A stretch of 64,000 nucleotides of DNA from Halodesulfurarchaeum formicicum (GCF_001886955.1 NZ_CP016804.1:1612001-1676000), one strand, 5' to 3'; shown: positions 1-9,574, numbered from the stretch's first letter. The notes: a model not told the origin generated them from the sequence alone. Made by a program: numbers and translations.

Positions 1-94
1 ACTCTTCTTTGCGATCCTCTACGGGAAACTGAGCCGGTATCGCCGGACCTTCGAGTCGGTCGGCGCGGGGGCCTTTTACGACAGGTCGCCCTGA
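1..94 (+). CDS. C-terminal end of a probable membrane protein (5' truncated)
   Basis: An open frame enters from the left edge and stops at TGA 92-94, giving about 30 residues that begin LFFAILYGKL and end with Arg- and Tyr-rich residues. The hydrophobic run followed by basic residues resembles the last membrane helix and cytoplasmic tail of a membrane protein. The family cannot be named from this fragment. It overlaps the convergent riboflavin synthase gene by 19 nt, which is normal for this compact genome. Confidence 0.45.
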   Translation, partial: LFFAILYGKLSRYRRTFESVGAGAFYDRSP

Positions 95-678
95 CTCGCG
101 AGCCGCTTTACGTACTTCGCGATCACGTCGACCTCCAGGTTGACCCGATCTCCGACGGCGTACTCGCCAAAGCGAGTCTCCGCGTAGGTTGTCGGAATGA
201 TCGCGATGTCGAAGGTCCCCGCCGTGTCGTCGATGTCCGCGACCGTGAGGCTCACGCCATCGATGGTGACAGAGCCCTTCGAGGCGATGTAGCCCTCGTA
301 GCCGGCCGGCTGGGCGAAGGTAAACGTCCAGTCCTCCCCGACCTGCTCGATTTCCTCGACGGTCGTGGTGGTGTCCACGTGGCCCTGCACGACGTGGCCG
401 TCGAACCGGCCGTCCGCGGCGAGCGGCCGTTCGAGGTTGACCGTCCAGCCCGTGCTGACCTGCTCGAAGGTCGTCTTGTCCAGGGTTTCACTCGCCGTGA
501 AGACCGAAAACCAGTCCGAACCGTACTCCTCGACGGTGAGACAGACGCCGTTGACCGCGATGCTCTCGCCGTGCTCGAAGGGGCCAAAACCCTCGGCCTC
601 GATGGTGAGCCGCCGGCCGTCCGCATCTGAGGTCACGTCGGTGACCGTGCCGGTCCCCGTGACGATCCCGGTAAACAT
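76..678 (-). CDS. ribE: Riboflavin synthase, alpha type (lumazine-binding)
   Basis: This 200-residue protein should dismutate two 6,7-dimethyl-8-ribityllumazine molecules to riboflavin, the last step of vitamin B2 synthesis. The start is set at ATG 678 because the protein then begins MFTGIV, the family's hallmark N-terminus; an upstream in-frame start would add nine untypical residues. Two lumazine-binding beta-barrel repeats are visible: residues 1 to about 95, and from about 96 on with GHVVQGHVDTTTTV and SLTV motifs. Many archaea use a different, RibC-type riboflavin synthase; haloarchaea carry this bacterial-like form. Confidence 0.93.
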   Translation of the reverse strand: MFTGIVTGTGTVTDVTSDADGRRLTIEAEGFGPFEHGESIAVNGVCLTVEEYGSDWFSVFTASETLDKTTFEQVSTGWTVNLERPLAADGRFDGHVVQGHVDTTTTVEEIEQVGEDWTFTFAQPAGYEGYIASKGSVTIDGVSLTVADIDDTAGTFDIAIIPTTYAETRFGEYAVGDRVNLEVDVIAKYVKRLASQGDLS

Positions 679-723
679 GGGACTTGCTCGGGCTGTCGGG
701 GCCAAAGCCCTGTCCCTTCCGAC

Positions 724-2556
724 CTACTGGATCAGCGAGACCTGGCTCTTGGCCTCGACTGAGTCCGCCAGGGTTTCGCCCGTTGGCTCGCCGTGGAGCA
801 GGACGTCGATCGGGAGGGTCGGGGCCCCGTCGATCAGGTTCTGAAGGAGGACCAGTCGGTTTCGGGCCCGACTCATCCCGACGTAGAACACCCGGCGCTC
901 GTTGTCCGTGAGATACGGGACGGTGCCGCCACGCTTGGGGAATTCCAGGCCCTCCGGGAGGTCATCGCCGACAGAGGCGGCCATCTGTTCGACGACTTTC
1001 TCGGTGAGGTCGGTCGCCACGAAGACGTGATCGGCCTCGCGGCCCTTGGCGCTGTGAATCGTGCCGACCCGGACCTGGTTGGGGTCGGCCCCACCGTAAT
1101 CGCCGCGGAAGTACGCGTCGATGGACTGACGCTGATAGCGGGTGACTTTCCGCAGCATGTCCGCCGCGGCGGCCGGGGCCGGAACGAAGGGCGCGTAGTC
1201 TCGCACCACGTCCGGTTCGATCTCTAATTTCCGGATGTCCTCGACATCGGCGGCCTCCTCACGCTCGTCGAGTTCGTCACGCATGTCGTTGCGGTCGCCG
1301 GTGCCAAACGCCGAGGCCTGCAGCATATCCACCAGTCGGCGAGCCTGCAGGCCATCGACAGGTTCGTCGCGGTCCAGGGCCTCGATGGCCCGGACGTAGT
1401 CGGTGAGTCGGTCGGTCCAGAGCCGCTGGTCGGTGAGCGCCCGGAAGGGGATGCCCTCGTCGATAAACTCCTCGACGAAGTCAAAGAGCTGGTAGCGGGC
1501 CCGGAAGAGGACCATCACCGTCTCGTCCTCGCCCGTCTCGACCGTGCGGCGAACGTTCCGAACCAGATCGAGCACGGAGGGACTCTCCACGGCCTCGACC
1601 GAGCCGCCCTCGGTCCGGGGGTTCAGGTCCTTCTCCTGGCGCTCGTCGATGTGTTCGATCTCCTGTTGCACGACTTCCAGCACGTTCGAGGGAAGCCGGT
1701 AGGAGTTCTCCAGAATGACGTCCTCGCCCTCCTCTTCGAGGAGGAGTTTCGGGTCCGCGCCCTGCCAGGCGTAGACGACCTGGTCGTCGTCGCCGGCGAT
1801 GAAGACGGTGTCCATGTGGGGTTTCCACTCGTCATAAACCGCATACTGGAGCTGGGTGATGTCCTGAAATTCGTCGATCACCAGGTGGTCCACGTTGGGC
1901 AAAAGCGAGCGCTCGGCGACCCGTTCGAGCATGTCGGCGAAGCCGACCAGGCCGTGCTCGCCCTTGTAGGCCCGCCAGGCACGGATCGCTTCCGGGATGT
2001 CTACGCGGTCATCGGAACTGGGCCAGGTCGGAGTGTACTTGTTGCCGACCTGCGCGTTGGGGTCGATGTCGGGCGGGAGACGAACCTCCTCGTCGTTCCA
2101 CTGGAAGGGAATGTCATACCAGTCGGCAACGTCCCGCTGAGTTCGCTGGAGCCACTGGCTGGTCGCGATGATCTTGTTGCCAAGCGTGGTCGAGCGGGCC
2201 GTCCGCCGGGAGCCCGAGGCGTACTCGTCCTCGTAGGGAATGCCATACTCCTCACAGAACTCCTCCTTCTCGGATTCGCCCACGACGTCCCCTCGCGAGA
2301 GGTTGAGGAGGTCATAGGCTTTCGCGTGCATCGTCGAGACGTTGCCCTTCAACGCCCGAGGATTCTTGTCGAGACGTTCGGCCAGCCGCTCGCGAACCTC
2401 CGCGGCGGCCGCTCGCGTGTACGAGACGACCAGAACGTCCCGCATCGTCACGCCGTCCCGGTCGAGTAAGTCCTCGACGCGATCGAGGAGTGCCGTCGTC
2501 TTGCCGCTCCCGGGGCCCCCGAAGAGACGGGTGACCACCGGCTCCGTGTCGGTCAT
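724..2556 (-). CDS. UvrD/Rep-like superfamily 1 DNA helicase
   Basis: A 610-residue ATP-dependent 3'-5' DNA helicase of the UvrD/PcrA/Rep family. Motifs in order: Walker A GGPGSGKT near residue 14; motif II DEFQD; motif III GDDDQVVYAWQGA; motif V GTIHSAKG; and motif VI FYVGMSRARNRL near the C-terminus. It is shorter than bacterial UvrD (about 720 residues). ATG 2556 is preferred over a GTG one codon upstream. Likely roles are repair or replication-fork processing; the specific pathway is not shown by context. Confidence 0.9.
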   Translation of the reverse strand: MTDTEPVVTRLFGGPGSGKTTALLDRVEDLLDRDGVTMRDVLVVSYTRAAAAEVRERLAERLDKNPRALKGNVSTMHAKAYDLLNLSRGDVVGESEKEEFCEEYGIPYEDEYASGSRRTARSTTLGNKIIATSQWLQRTQRDVADWYDIPFQWNDEEVRLPPDIDPNAQVGNKYTPTWPSSDDRVDIPEAIRAWRAYKGEHGLVGFADMLERVAERSLLPNVDHLVIDEFQDITQLQYAVYDEWKPHMDTVFIAGDDDQVVYAWQGADPKLLLEEEGEDVILENSYRLPSNVLEVVQQEIEHIDERQEKDLNPRTEGGSVEAVESPSVLDLVRNVRRTVETGEDETVMVLFRARYQLFDFVEEFIDEGIPFRALTDQRLWTDRLTDYVRAIEALDRDEPVDGLQARRLVDMLQASAFGTGDRNDMRDELDEREEAADVEDIRKLEIEPDVVRDYAPFVPAPAAAADMLRKVTRYQRQSIDAYFRGDYGGADPNQVRVGTIHSAKGREADHVFVATDLTEKVVEQMAASVGDDLPEGLEFPKRGGTVPYLTDNERRVFYVGMSRARNRLVLLQNLIDGAPTLPIDVLLHGEPTGETLADSVEAKSQVSLIQ

Positions 2557-2606
2557 CACACAGTAACAGGGCCCAGGGGCCTATAAGTGCCGTGTCTCGG
2601 TGCCGG

Positions 2607-2765
2607 TCACGATCTGCGGGTCGAGCGGGCCTCACGCACCTCCGCGCCGTCCCGTATCTTGTCCTCGCAGTTCGGGCAGACACGTGGTTGCGCCACTCCG
2701 TCAGGGGTGAACACCCGGACGTACGCCTCGGTTACGAAGGATCCACAGTTTTGGCACTCCGGCAT
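2607..2765 (-). CDS. Small zinc-ribbon protein (52 aa)
   Basis: A 52-residue protein starting MPECQNCGSFVTEAYVRVF with two CxxC pairs (CQNC near residue 4 and CPNC near residue 30), the spacing of a compact zinc ribbon. The C-terminal 15 residues are basic and charged. Tiny one-domain zinc proteins of this kind are a known haloarchaeal class (DUF7563-like). The partner is unknown; nucleic-acid or protein binding is likely. It lies 50 nt upstream of the UvrD-like gene on the same strand. Confidence 0.8.
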   Translation of the reverse strand: MPECQNCGSFVTEAYVRVFTPDGVAQPRVCPNCEDKIRDGAEVREARSTRRS

Positions 2766-2885
2766 CGTTCACTGGATTGTTGTGAGTCATCTAACTTAGA
2801 TGTGCCGACTACCCGAATTTTTCCGGGGGCTAAGATGCGGCTATCCCTACCCGCCAATTCCAAAAACCGGCGTCGTGTCAGTTTG

Positions 2886-3056
2886 CTACGGTGCCCAGCC
2901 ACAGACCGAGCACTGTGTCGCCGCTACCTCATGGAGGCCCCCACATTTCGGGCACTGCTTTTTGTTATAGTTCTGGTCCCACGATGCCGTGTCGTGACCT
3001 CTGGATTCGAGGAACTGGTCGATGAGACCGTCGTCGGGAGCCTCTGCACTCGACAT
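2886..3056 (-). CDS. HVO_0416-like small zinc finger protein (56 aa)
   Basis: A 56-residue protein beginning MSSAEAPDDGLIDQFLES and ending with CPKCGG...CSVCGWAP, that is, two CxxC knuckles about 17 residues apart. The DxxIDQFLxxRGH region and the CSVCGW end match the haloarchaeal HVO_0416 zinc finger family as I know it. ATG 3056 was chosen because the upstream extension is untypical. It is divergent from the PIN-ATPase gene across 119 nt. Function is unknown. Confidence 0.82.
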   Translation of the reverse strand: MSSAEAPDDGLIDQFLESRGHDTASWDQNYNKKQCPKCGGLHEVAATQCSVCGWAP

Positions 3057-3175
3057 ACAAGGTGTGTTATGGCATACCACCCACTTAACTGTATCGACCA
3101 GTTGGATAGCTTGCCGTCTCGATCCCAATTTTGCGGTTGAACATCCTTTTCAACGCGCCGACGCTATCTCCCGGT

Positions 3176-4999
3176 ATGGAAATCGTCCCGGACACGAGTG
3201 TCATCATCGACGGCCGGGTTTCGGAGCGGGTGCGAGCCGGCACGTACGCCGGGGCGACGATCGTCGTCCCCGAGGCGGTCGTCGGCGAACTCGAATATCA
3301 GGCCAACGCCGGCCGGGACACCGGCTGGGACGGCCTCGAAGAGCTCCAGACCCTGATCGAACTCGAAGCGGACGGCGAGATCGAGGTCGAGTACGTCGGC
3401 GAGCGGGCCGAGAAAAGCGAGATCGAGCGGGCCGCCGCGGGCGCGATAGACGCCCTGATTCGTGACGTCGCCCAGGAGCGGGGCGCGACCCTGTTCACCT
3501 CCGACATCGTCCAGGCCGAGGTCGCCGAGGCCAAAGGCATCGACGCGGAGTACGTCGAGCCGAAGGGCCGGGACACCGAGTCCCTGCAGATCGAGTCCTT
3601 CTTCGACGAGGAGACGATGTCGGTCCACCTCAAGGCCGGCACGCGACCGATGGCCAAACGCGGGGCCATCGGCGAGATGCACTACGAGATCATCGACGAG
3701 ACCGTCTCGACCGAGGACGACCTCAAGGAGTGGAGCCACGACATCGAGGAGACCGCCCGCGCGAGCCCCGACGGATTCATCGAGATCGACGAGGTGGGGA
3801 TGAAGATCGTCCAGTTCCGGGACTACCGGATCGCCCTCGCCCGCCCGCCCTTTGCGGATGGCTGGGAGATCACCGCGGTCCGACCGATCGCGAAGACCGA
3901 TCTCGCCGACTACGATCACGCCGAGGAGCTTCGATCGCGACTGCTGGAACGCCAGCGGGGCGTACTCGTCGCCGGCTCGCCCGGGGCCGGAAAGTCGACC
4001 TTCGCCCAGGCGGTCGCGGAGTTCCTCGTCGAGAACGACAACGCCGTCAAGACCATGGAGCGACCCCGCGACCTCCAGGTTGGCCCCGAGATCACCCAGT
4101 ACACGGCCCTCGATGGCGATATGGCCGCGACGGCGGACTCCCTGTTGATGGTGCGGCCGGATTACACCATCTACGACGAGGTGCGCAAGACCGAGGACTT
4201 CGAGGTCTTTGCCGACATGCGACTGGCGGGCGTGGGCATGATCGGCGTCGTCCACGCCACGCGGGCCATCGACGCCCTCCAGCGGCTGGTCGGCCGGGTC
4301 GAACTCGGGATGATCCCGCAGGTCGTCGACACGGTCGTCTTCATCGAGGCCGGGGCGGTCGAAACGGTCTATGACGTGACGACCGAGGTCAAGGTCCCGT
4401 CGGGGCTGATGGAGGAGGACCTCGCCAGGCCGGTCATCGTCATCCGGGACTTCGAGACCGGGACGCCGGCCTACGAGATCTACACCTTCAACCGGCAGGT
4501 CGTCACCGTCCCGCTTGATGGCGCTGAGGCGTCGAAATCGGGCGTGGATCAGCTGGCCGAGGGCGAGATCGAACGGGAGATCCGCGCGGCCGCCGAGGGC
4601 CCGGTCGAGGTCGACGTACAGAGCCCGAACTCGGCGATCGTCTACGTCGATACGAACGACATCTCACACGTCATCGGCCGGGACGGAAAGCGCATTCGGG
4701 AGATCGAGAACCGCCTGGGGATCGACATCGACGTGCGAACCTTCGAGGACCAGCCGAGTACCGAATCCGAATCGAAAACTCAGGGCGAGATCGTTACCCC
4801 GGAGATCACCACCCAGCACATCATCGTGCCGGTGGAGGAGCGCGGGTCCGGGGAGACGGTGGAGGTTCAGGCCAACGGCGAATATCTCTTCACGGCGACA
4901 GTCGGGCGTGGCGGCGAGATTCAGGTCTCCCGGGGGAGTGCCATCGCGGAGGAACTCGAACGGGCGATCGATCGGGAAGAGATGATCACCGTGCAGTGA
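3176..4999 (+). CDS. PIN domain - PilT-like ATPase - KH domain protein
   Basis: A 607-residue protein with an N-terminal PIN nuclease-like domain (DTSVIIDGR at residues 6-14 with the first acidic residue, further acids about residues 95-120), a T2SS/PilT-type secretion ATPase core with Walker A GSPGAGKST near residue 270 and Walker B-like region TIYDEVRKTEDF, and a KH RNA-binding segment (HVIGRDGKRIREIE) near residue 505. The combination is conserved in archaea (COG1855 type). It is probably an RNA-handling ATPase; substrate unknown. Start ATG 3176 gives MEIVPDTSV, the expected N-terminus. Confidence 0.9.
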   Translation: MEIVPDTSVIIDGRVSERVRAGTYAGATIVVPEAVVGELEYQANAGRDTGWDGLEELQTLIELEADGEIEVEYVGERAEKSEIERAAAGAIDALIRDVAQERGATLFTSDIVQAEVAEAKGIDAEYVEPKGRDTESLQIESFFDEETMSVHLKAGTRPMAKRGAIGEMHYEIIDETVSTEDDLKEWSHDIEETARASPDGFIEIDEVGMKIVQFRDYRIALARPPFADGWEITAVRPIAKTDLADYDHAEELRSRLLERQRGVLVAGSPGAGKSTFAQAVAEFLVENDNAVKTMERPRDLQVGPEITQYTALDGDMAATADSLLMVRPDYTIYDEVRKTEDFEVFADMRLAGVGMIGVVHATRAIDALQRLVGRVELGMIPQVVDTVVFIEAGAVETVYDVTTEVKVPSGLMEEDLARPVIVIRDFETGTPAYEIYTFNRQVVTVPLDGAEASKSGVDQLAEGEIEREIRAAAEGPVEVDVQSPNSAIVYVDTNDISHVIGRDGKRIREIENRLGIDIDVRTFEDQPSTESESKTQGEIVTPEITTQHIIVPVEERGSGETVEVQANGEYLFTATVGRGGEIQVSRGSAIAEELERAIDREEMITVQ

Positions 5000-5269
5000 T
5001 CAGGCCAGTTCGGCCTCGGCACTGGACTCCTCGGTCCGTTCGGCCGGGGATCGCAACTGATAGAGGCTCTGTCTGGCGTCCTGGAAGTACACCTGCTCCT
5101 CGATCTGCTGGCAGTCATCGAGGCGGTCGAGCGCGTACCGGACCGTCCGGGCCGAAAGCATCGATTCCTCGACGATGCGCTTCTGGGTCAGCGGGCCGTC
5201 GTACTCCAGGACCTTGTAGACCAGCTTGGCACTGGGGGGCAGTTCGTCGAGGCAGGGTTGGTCTGTCAT
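5000..5269 (-). CDS. Winged helix-turn-helix transcriptional regulator
   Basis: An 89-residue DNA-binding protein with a MarR/TrmB-like winged helix covering nearly the full length: LPPSAKLVYKVL, then GPLTQKRIVEESMLSARTVRYALDRL as helices 2-3, then a wing and a charged C-terminus rich in Glu and Ala. No ligand domain is present. The start at ATG 5269 gives MTDQPCLDELPPSAKLV, a common haloarchaeal layout. Its stop is directly back-to-back with that of the PIN-ATPase gene. Target genes are unknown. Confidence 0.82.
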   Translation of the reverse strand: MTDQPCLDELPPSAKLVYKVLEYDGPLTQKRIVEESMLSARTVRYALDRLDDCQQIEEQVYFQDARQSLYQLRSPAERTEESSAEAELA

Positions 5270-5370
5270 AGATGAACAAAGCAGTGAGAAGCGAATAAGA
5301 AACGGGCCCAATTGATATGGTGGAAAGCGGGAACGAACGGCTTTTGGGCCGGCACACCGAGTACACAGAC

Positions 5371-5670
5371 ATGAGTACCGAGAATGCGGGGATGACCGGC
5401 CACCTCCGGTCGGTCGTCATCACGACCGAGACCGCACTCGGCGGGGTCCTCGCCGGCGTGGCATCGGCGGCCCTCGCGACGAGTGCGACCGATCAGCTCG
5501 GCCTGGCGATCATGGTGGGGGCGCTGATCGCCAACATCGGCGTGTTGCGGCTGCTCGGCATCGACGTGAGCGAGTTCGGCGCGAAAGACCACCTGTTCAA
5601 CGCCTTCATGACCTTCTCGCTGTGGTTCGTGACCTGGGGGGTCTTCCTGACGACCGGCGTCACACTCTAG
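5371..5670 (+). CDS. EMC6-like membrane protein
   Basis: A 99-residue protein with three predicted membrane helices (about residues 16-38, 42-64 and 76-98). Archaeal EMC6 homologues are reported in this size range and topology, and the position next to the Rli gene fits that family. It is probably involved in membrane-protein insertion. The start at ATG 5371 (MSTENAGMTGHL) avoids an unlikely polar extension. It ends one base before rli, so the two genes are likely cotranscribed. Confidence 0.68.
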   Translation: MSTENAGMTGHLRSVVITTETALGGVLAGVASAALATSATDQLGLAIMVGALIANIGVLRLLGIDVSEFGAKDHLFNAFMTFSLWFVTWGVFLTTGVTL

Positions 5671-5671
5671 C

Positions 5672-7501
5672 ATGGCGAGTGACAGTATCGCCACCGTCGA
5701 CCTCGAGCGGTGTCAGCCCGATCGGTGTAACTACGAGTGCATCGATTACTGCCCCCCGAACCGCACCGGCAAGGACTGTATTCTGGCCCGTTCGGAGCGC
5801 TACGACGAGGACGAGCCCTTCGACGGCGAACCGGATCAGGTCTGGATCTCCGAGGAGATCTGTCTGGGCGAGACCTGTGGGATCTGCGTACAGAAGTGTC
5901 CCTTCGACGCGATCGAGATCCTCAATCTGCCACAGGAACTCGACGAGGAACCAACCCACCGCTACGGCGACAACGCCTTTGCCCTGTACGGGCTGCCGAT
6001 GCCCGAAAGCGGTACAGTGACCGGGCTGCTGGGGCCGAACGGGATCGGGAAGTCCACCGCGGTCAAGGCCCTGGCCGGCGAGATCACGCCCAACCTGGGG
6101 CGGATCGGCGACCCGCCGGACTGGGAGGCCGTGATCGACGAGTACCGGGGGACGGCACTCCAGGACTACCTCGTCGCCGTCCGGGACGGCGACGTGACCG
6201 TCTCGCGCAAGCCCCAGTACATCGACCGCATCCCCGATCAGTTCTCGGGGACCGCCCGGGAGCTGCTCGCGGCGACCGACGAACGGGGCGAACTGGAATC
6301 GATCGCCGACCGGCTCTCGGTCACCCCGGTCCTCGACCAGGCGGTTGAGAGTCTCTCCGGCGGCGAACTCCAGCGCGTGGCCATCGCGGCCGCGCTGTTG
6401 CGCGATGCCGATTTCTACTTCCTCGACGAGATCACCCCGTACCTCGACATCACCCAGCGGATCGCCGTGGCTCGGCTGGTTCGGGAACTCGCCGAGGAGG
6501 AAGACCGGGCGGTCCTGGTGGTCGAACACGACCTGGCGGTCCTCGATCTCCTGGCTGACAACCTCCACGTGGCCTACGGTGAACCGTCGGTCTTCGGGGT
6601 CATTACGCCCCCCAAACCGGTTCGCAACGGCATCAACGAGTACCTCGACGGCTACCTGGAGAACGAGAACATGCGGGTCCGGCCGGAGGCCATCGAGTTC
6701 GAGTCTCACGCTCCTCGGCCGGTCTCGAACGCCGACGTGCTCGTGGAGTACCCGGACCTGGAGAAGTCCTACGGCGACGGGGAGTTCTCCCTCTCGGTCG
6801 ATGGCGGGGTCGTCCACCAGAACGAGGTGCTTGGCATCGTGGGCCCGAACGGCATCGGGAAGTCGACCTTCGCGAAGCTCCTCGCGGGCCGACTCGAACC
6901 CGATTCCGGGAGCGTGGACCTGGATCTGGACATCGCCTATAAGCCCCAGTACGTCGAGGCCAACCAGCACATTCCCGTCGAGACGTTCCTCCGGGACATC
7001 TCCACGGACGTGGGCAGCTCCTACTGGCAGACCGAGATCGGCGACCCGCTCAGTCTCGGGGACATCATGGATCAGCTACTGGTCGATCTCTCCGGCGGGG
7101 AACGCCAGCGGGTCGCGATCGCGGCCACGCTCTCCCGGGACGCCGACCTCTACCTGCTCGACGAGCCGTCCGCGCACCTCGACGTCGAACAGCGAGTGCT
7201 CGCGACCAGGGCGATCCGCCGCTACGCGGAGAACCACGAGACGACGGTCATGGTCATCGACCACGACATCTACGTGATCGACCTGCTGGCGGATCGCCTG
7301 CTCGTCTTCGACGGCGAGCCCGCCGAACGGGGGCACGCCAGCCCGGCAATGAACATGCGCGAGGGGATGAACACGTTCCTCGAAAACCTCTCGGTCACCT
7401 TCCGTCGCGACGAGCGGATGGGCCGGCCACGGATCAACAAGCCGGGCAGTCAACTCGACCGGCAGCAGCGCCGGGACGGCGAGTACTACTACACCGGGTG
7501 A
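5672..7501 (+). CDS. rli: Ribosome-recycling ATPase ABCE1/Rli
   Basis: A 609-residue twin-ATPase that splits ribosomes after termination. The N-terminal Fe-S domain shows two cysteine sets (CQPDRCNYECIDYC and CLGETCGICVQKC) for two 4Fe-4S clusters. It is followed by two ABC domains, each with Walker A GPNGIGKST (about residues 121 and 393) and a signature LSGGE (about 228 and 472). Length and domain order match archaeal ABCE1. It follows the EMC6-like gene by one base. Confidence 0.97.
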   Translation: MASDSIATVDLERCQPDRCNYECIDYCPPNRTGKDCILARSERYDEDEPFDGEPDQVWISEEICLGETCGICVQKCPFDAIEILNLPQELDEEPTHRYGDNAFALYGLPMPESGTVTGLLGPNGIGKSTAVKALAGEITPNLGRIGDPPDWEAVIDEYRGTALQDYLVAVRDGDVTVSRKPQYIDRIPDQFSGTARELLAATDERGELESIADRLSVTPVLDQAVESLSGGELQRVAIAAALLRDADFYFLDEITPYLDITQRIAVARLVRELAEEEDRAVLVVEHDLAVLDLLADNLHVAYGEPSVFGVITPPKPVRNGINEYLDGYLENENMRVRPEAIEFESHAPRPVSNADVLVEYPDLEKSYGDGEFSLSVDGGVVHQNEVLGIVGPNGIGKSTFAKLLAGRLEPDSGSVDLDLDIAYKPQYVEANQHIPVETFLRDISTDVGSSYWQTEIGDPLSLGDIMDQLLVDLSGGERQRVAIAATLSRDADLYLLDEPSAHLDVEQRVLATRAIRRYAENHETTVMVIDHDIYVIDLLADRLLVFDGEPAERGHASPAMNMREGMNTFLENLSVTFRRDERMGRPRINKPGSQLDRQQRRDGEYYYTG

Positions 7502-7502
7502 G

Positions 7503-9500
7503 TCAGTGGTCGATGTGTTCCCGGATCCGTTCGGGGACACTCGGGTCCCGCAGGGTCGTCGTGTTGCCCAGTTCCTCGTCGTTCGAGATGTCCTCCAGGA
7601 GCCGCCGCATGATCTTCCCCGAGCGGGTCTGGGGGAGTTCCTCGACCAGCCAGACGTTGGCCGGGCGGGCGAACTTCCCGATCTGATCCTCGATCGACGC
7701 GACGATTTCCGCACGTACCGCCTCGCTCTCCTCGTACCCGTCCCGCAGCGTGACATATACGTCCGGGACGGTGCCTTTCTGTGGGTCCTCACGGCCCGCG
7801 ACCGCAGCGTTGGCCACGGCCTCGACCTCCGCGACCGCACTCTCTAGCTCCATCGTCCCGAGTCGGTGGCCGGCGACGTTCATCACGTCGTCCAGCCGCC
7901 CGAGGATACGGAAGTACCCGTCGTCGGCCTGTACAGCCCCGTCACCGGCCTTGTAGACCCAGTCCGCGGGGTCATCACTGTCCGTCTCGGAGAACTCCCG
8001 CCAGTACTCGTCGATGAACCGCTCGTCGTTGCCATAGACCGTCTGGAGCATGCCCGGCCAGGGCCGCTCGATGACGAGGTTGCCGGCCCGCGCCGAGCCC
8101 TTCTCGATCGGGTGGCCCTGGTCGTCGTAGACCGCGGGCTTGATACCCGGGACGGGATGGCCGGCCGAGCCGGGTTTCATGTCCTTGAGCGCGGGCAGGT
8201 TCGTGATGAGGTGGCCGCCGGTCTCGGTCTGCCACCAGGTGTCCACGATGACCGCGTCCCCGCCGCCGATGTGCTCGTAGTACCAGAGCCAGGCCTCGGG
8301 CTGGATCGGCTCCCCGACCGTGGTCATGTGCCGGAAGTCAAAGTCATACTGCGCGGGGATCTCCTCGCCCCACTCCATGAACATCCGCACGGCGGTCGGG
8401 GAGGTGTGGAAGATGTCCACGTCGTACTTCTCGGCGATCTCCCAGATTCGGCCCTTGTCCGGGGCGTCCGGCGCGCCCTCGTACATCACGCTGGTCGTTC
8501 CCAGCGAGAGCGGCCCGTAGACGATGTAGGAGTGCCCGGTGATCCACCCGATGTCGGCCGAACACCAGTAGGTGTCCTCGGGTTCGATGTCCAGGACGTA
8601 CTTCGAGGTCGCGGTGGCATGAGCCAGATAGCCGCCGGTCCGGTGCTGGGTCCCCTTGGGCTGGCCGGTCGTCCCCGAGGTGTACATCAGGAACAGCGGG
8701 TCCTCGGCGTCCCGCTCGACCGGATCCACGCGTGCACCCTGCTTTTGCTCCAGCACTTCATCGACCAGGACGTAGGGATCGTCACTCGTGATCTCGACGT
8801 CGGGGTGGAGTTCGTCCTCCCGCTTGAAGAGCAGGACCGTCTCGACGTCGGTCTCCGCGAGTTCGAGGGCCTCGTCGGCTTTCGCCTTATGATCCAGGAA
8901 CTCCCCGCGGCGGTAGTAGCCGTCGATCGTCACGACCACGTCAGAGTCGGCGTCGTCGATCCGATCCGCCAGGGCCTGGGCGGAGAACCCGCCGAAGACC
9001 GCCGAGTGTGGGGCCCCGATGCGGGCCGCCGAGAGCATCGAGATCGGCAGGGCCGGAACCATCGGCAGGTGCAGCGTGACGATGTCGTCCTCGCGGACGC
9101 CGACCTCCTGATAGACCGCCGCCATCTCGTTGACGCGGCGATAGAGGTCCTGATAGGCGATGCGTTCGGTGTCGCCCGGCTCACCCTCCCAGAGCAGGGC
9201 CGTCTGGTCCTTTCGCTCGGGGAGGTGTCGGTCGATGGCGTTGACCGAGGCGTTGAGCGTCCCGCCTTTGAACCACTCGTAGAAGGGCGGATTCGAATCA
9301 TCGAGGACCGTGTCCCACCGTGAATCCCACTCCAGCAGGTCGGCCCACTCGGCGTAAGCCTCGGGGTAATTCTCCTCGAAGCGGTCATAGACCGCCGGAT
9401 CGGTCTCGTTTGCCTGGCCGACAAAGCGGGTCGGCGGCCGGAAGTACTCCTGTTCGGCGAGACGGGCTTCGATTGCGCCGTCGGATTCGTCTTCGGGCAT
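7503..9500 (-). CDS. acs: Acetyl-CoA synthetase (AMP-forming)
   Basis: A 665-residue acyl-adenylate enzyme that converts acetate, ATP and CoA to acetyl-CoA, AMP and PPi. Visible motifs: YTSGTTGQPKGTQH (A3 P-loop), WWQTETGGHL (A5), YKAGDGAVQADDGYFRILGRLDDVMNVAGHRLG (A7-A8) and RSGKIMRR near the C-terminus with the adenylation-cycle Lys. ATG 9500 (MPEDES) is preferred to an upstream start. It faces rli across one base. Substrate range beyond acetate cannot be read from sequence alone. Confidence 0.93.
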   Translation of the reverse strand: MPEDESDGAIEARLAEQEYFRPPTRFVGQANETDPAVYDRFEENYPEAYAEWADLLEWDSRWDTVLDDSNPPFYEWFKGGTLNASVNAIDRHLPERKDQTALLWEGEPGDTERIAYQDLYRRVNEMAAVYQEVGVREDDIVTLHLPMVPALPISMLSAARIGAPHSAVFGGFSAQALADRIDDADSDVVVTIDGYYRRGEFLDHKAKADEALELAETDVETVLLFKREDELHPDVEITSDDPYVLVDEVLEQKQGARVDPVERDAEDPLFLMYTSGTTGQPKGTQHRTGGYLAHATATSKYVLDIEPEDTYWCSADIGWITGHSYIVYGPLSLGTTSVMYEGAPDAPDKGRIWEIAEKYDVDIFHTSPTAVRMFMEWGEEIPAQYDFDFRHMTTVGEPIQPEAWLWYYEHIGGGDAVIVDTWWQTETGGHLITNLPALKDMKPGSAGHPVPGIKPAVYDDQGHPIEKGSARAGNLVIERPWPGMLQTVYGNDERFIDEYWREFSETDSDDPADWVYKAGDGAVQADDGYFRILGRLDDVMNVAGHRLGTMELESAVAEVEAVANAAVAGREDPQKGTVPDVYVTLRDGYEESEAVRAEIVASIEDQIGKFARPANVWLVEELPQTRSGKIMRRLLEDISNDEELGNTTTLRDPSVPERIREHIDH

Positions 9501-9574
9501 GCTGATCGTTCTCACTCATTCGAGAGGGACCCTTAGGTCTTGTTCCATGGATCGCGGCAAGTTTTCGCACCGAC

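Noticed and set aside
3164-4255. A 363-codon minus-strand frame across the PIN-ATPase gene
   Set aside because: Same reasons: shadow of a well-supported gene with Walker A, PIN and KH motifs.
7866-9323. A 485-codon plus-strand frame across acs
   Set aside because: Lies entirely inside acs, with repetitive Val/Asp/Gly/Arg composition and no domain; acs carries intact A-motifs.
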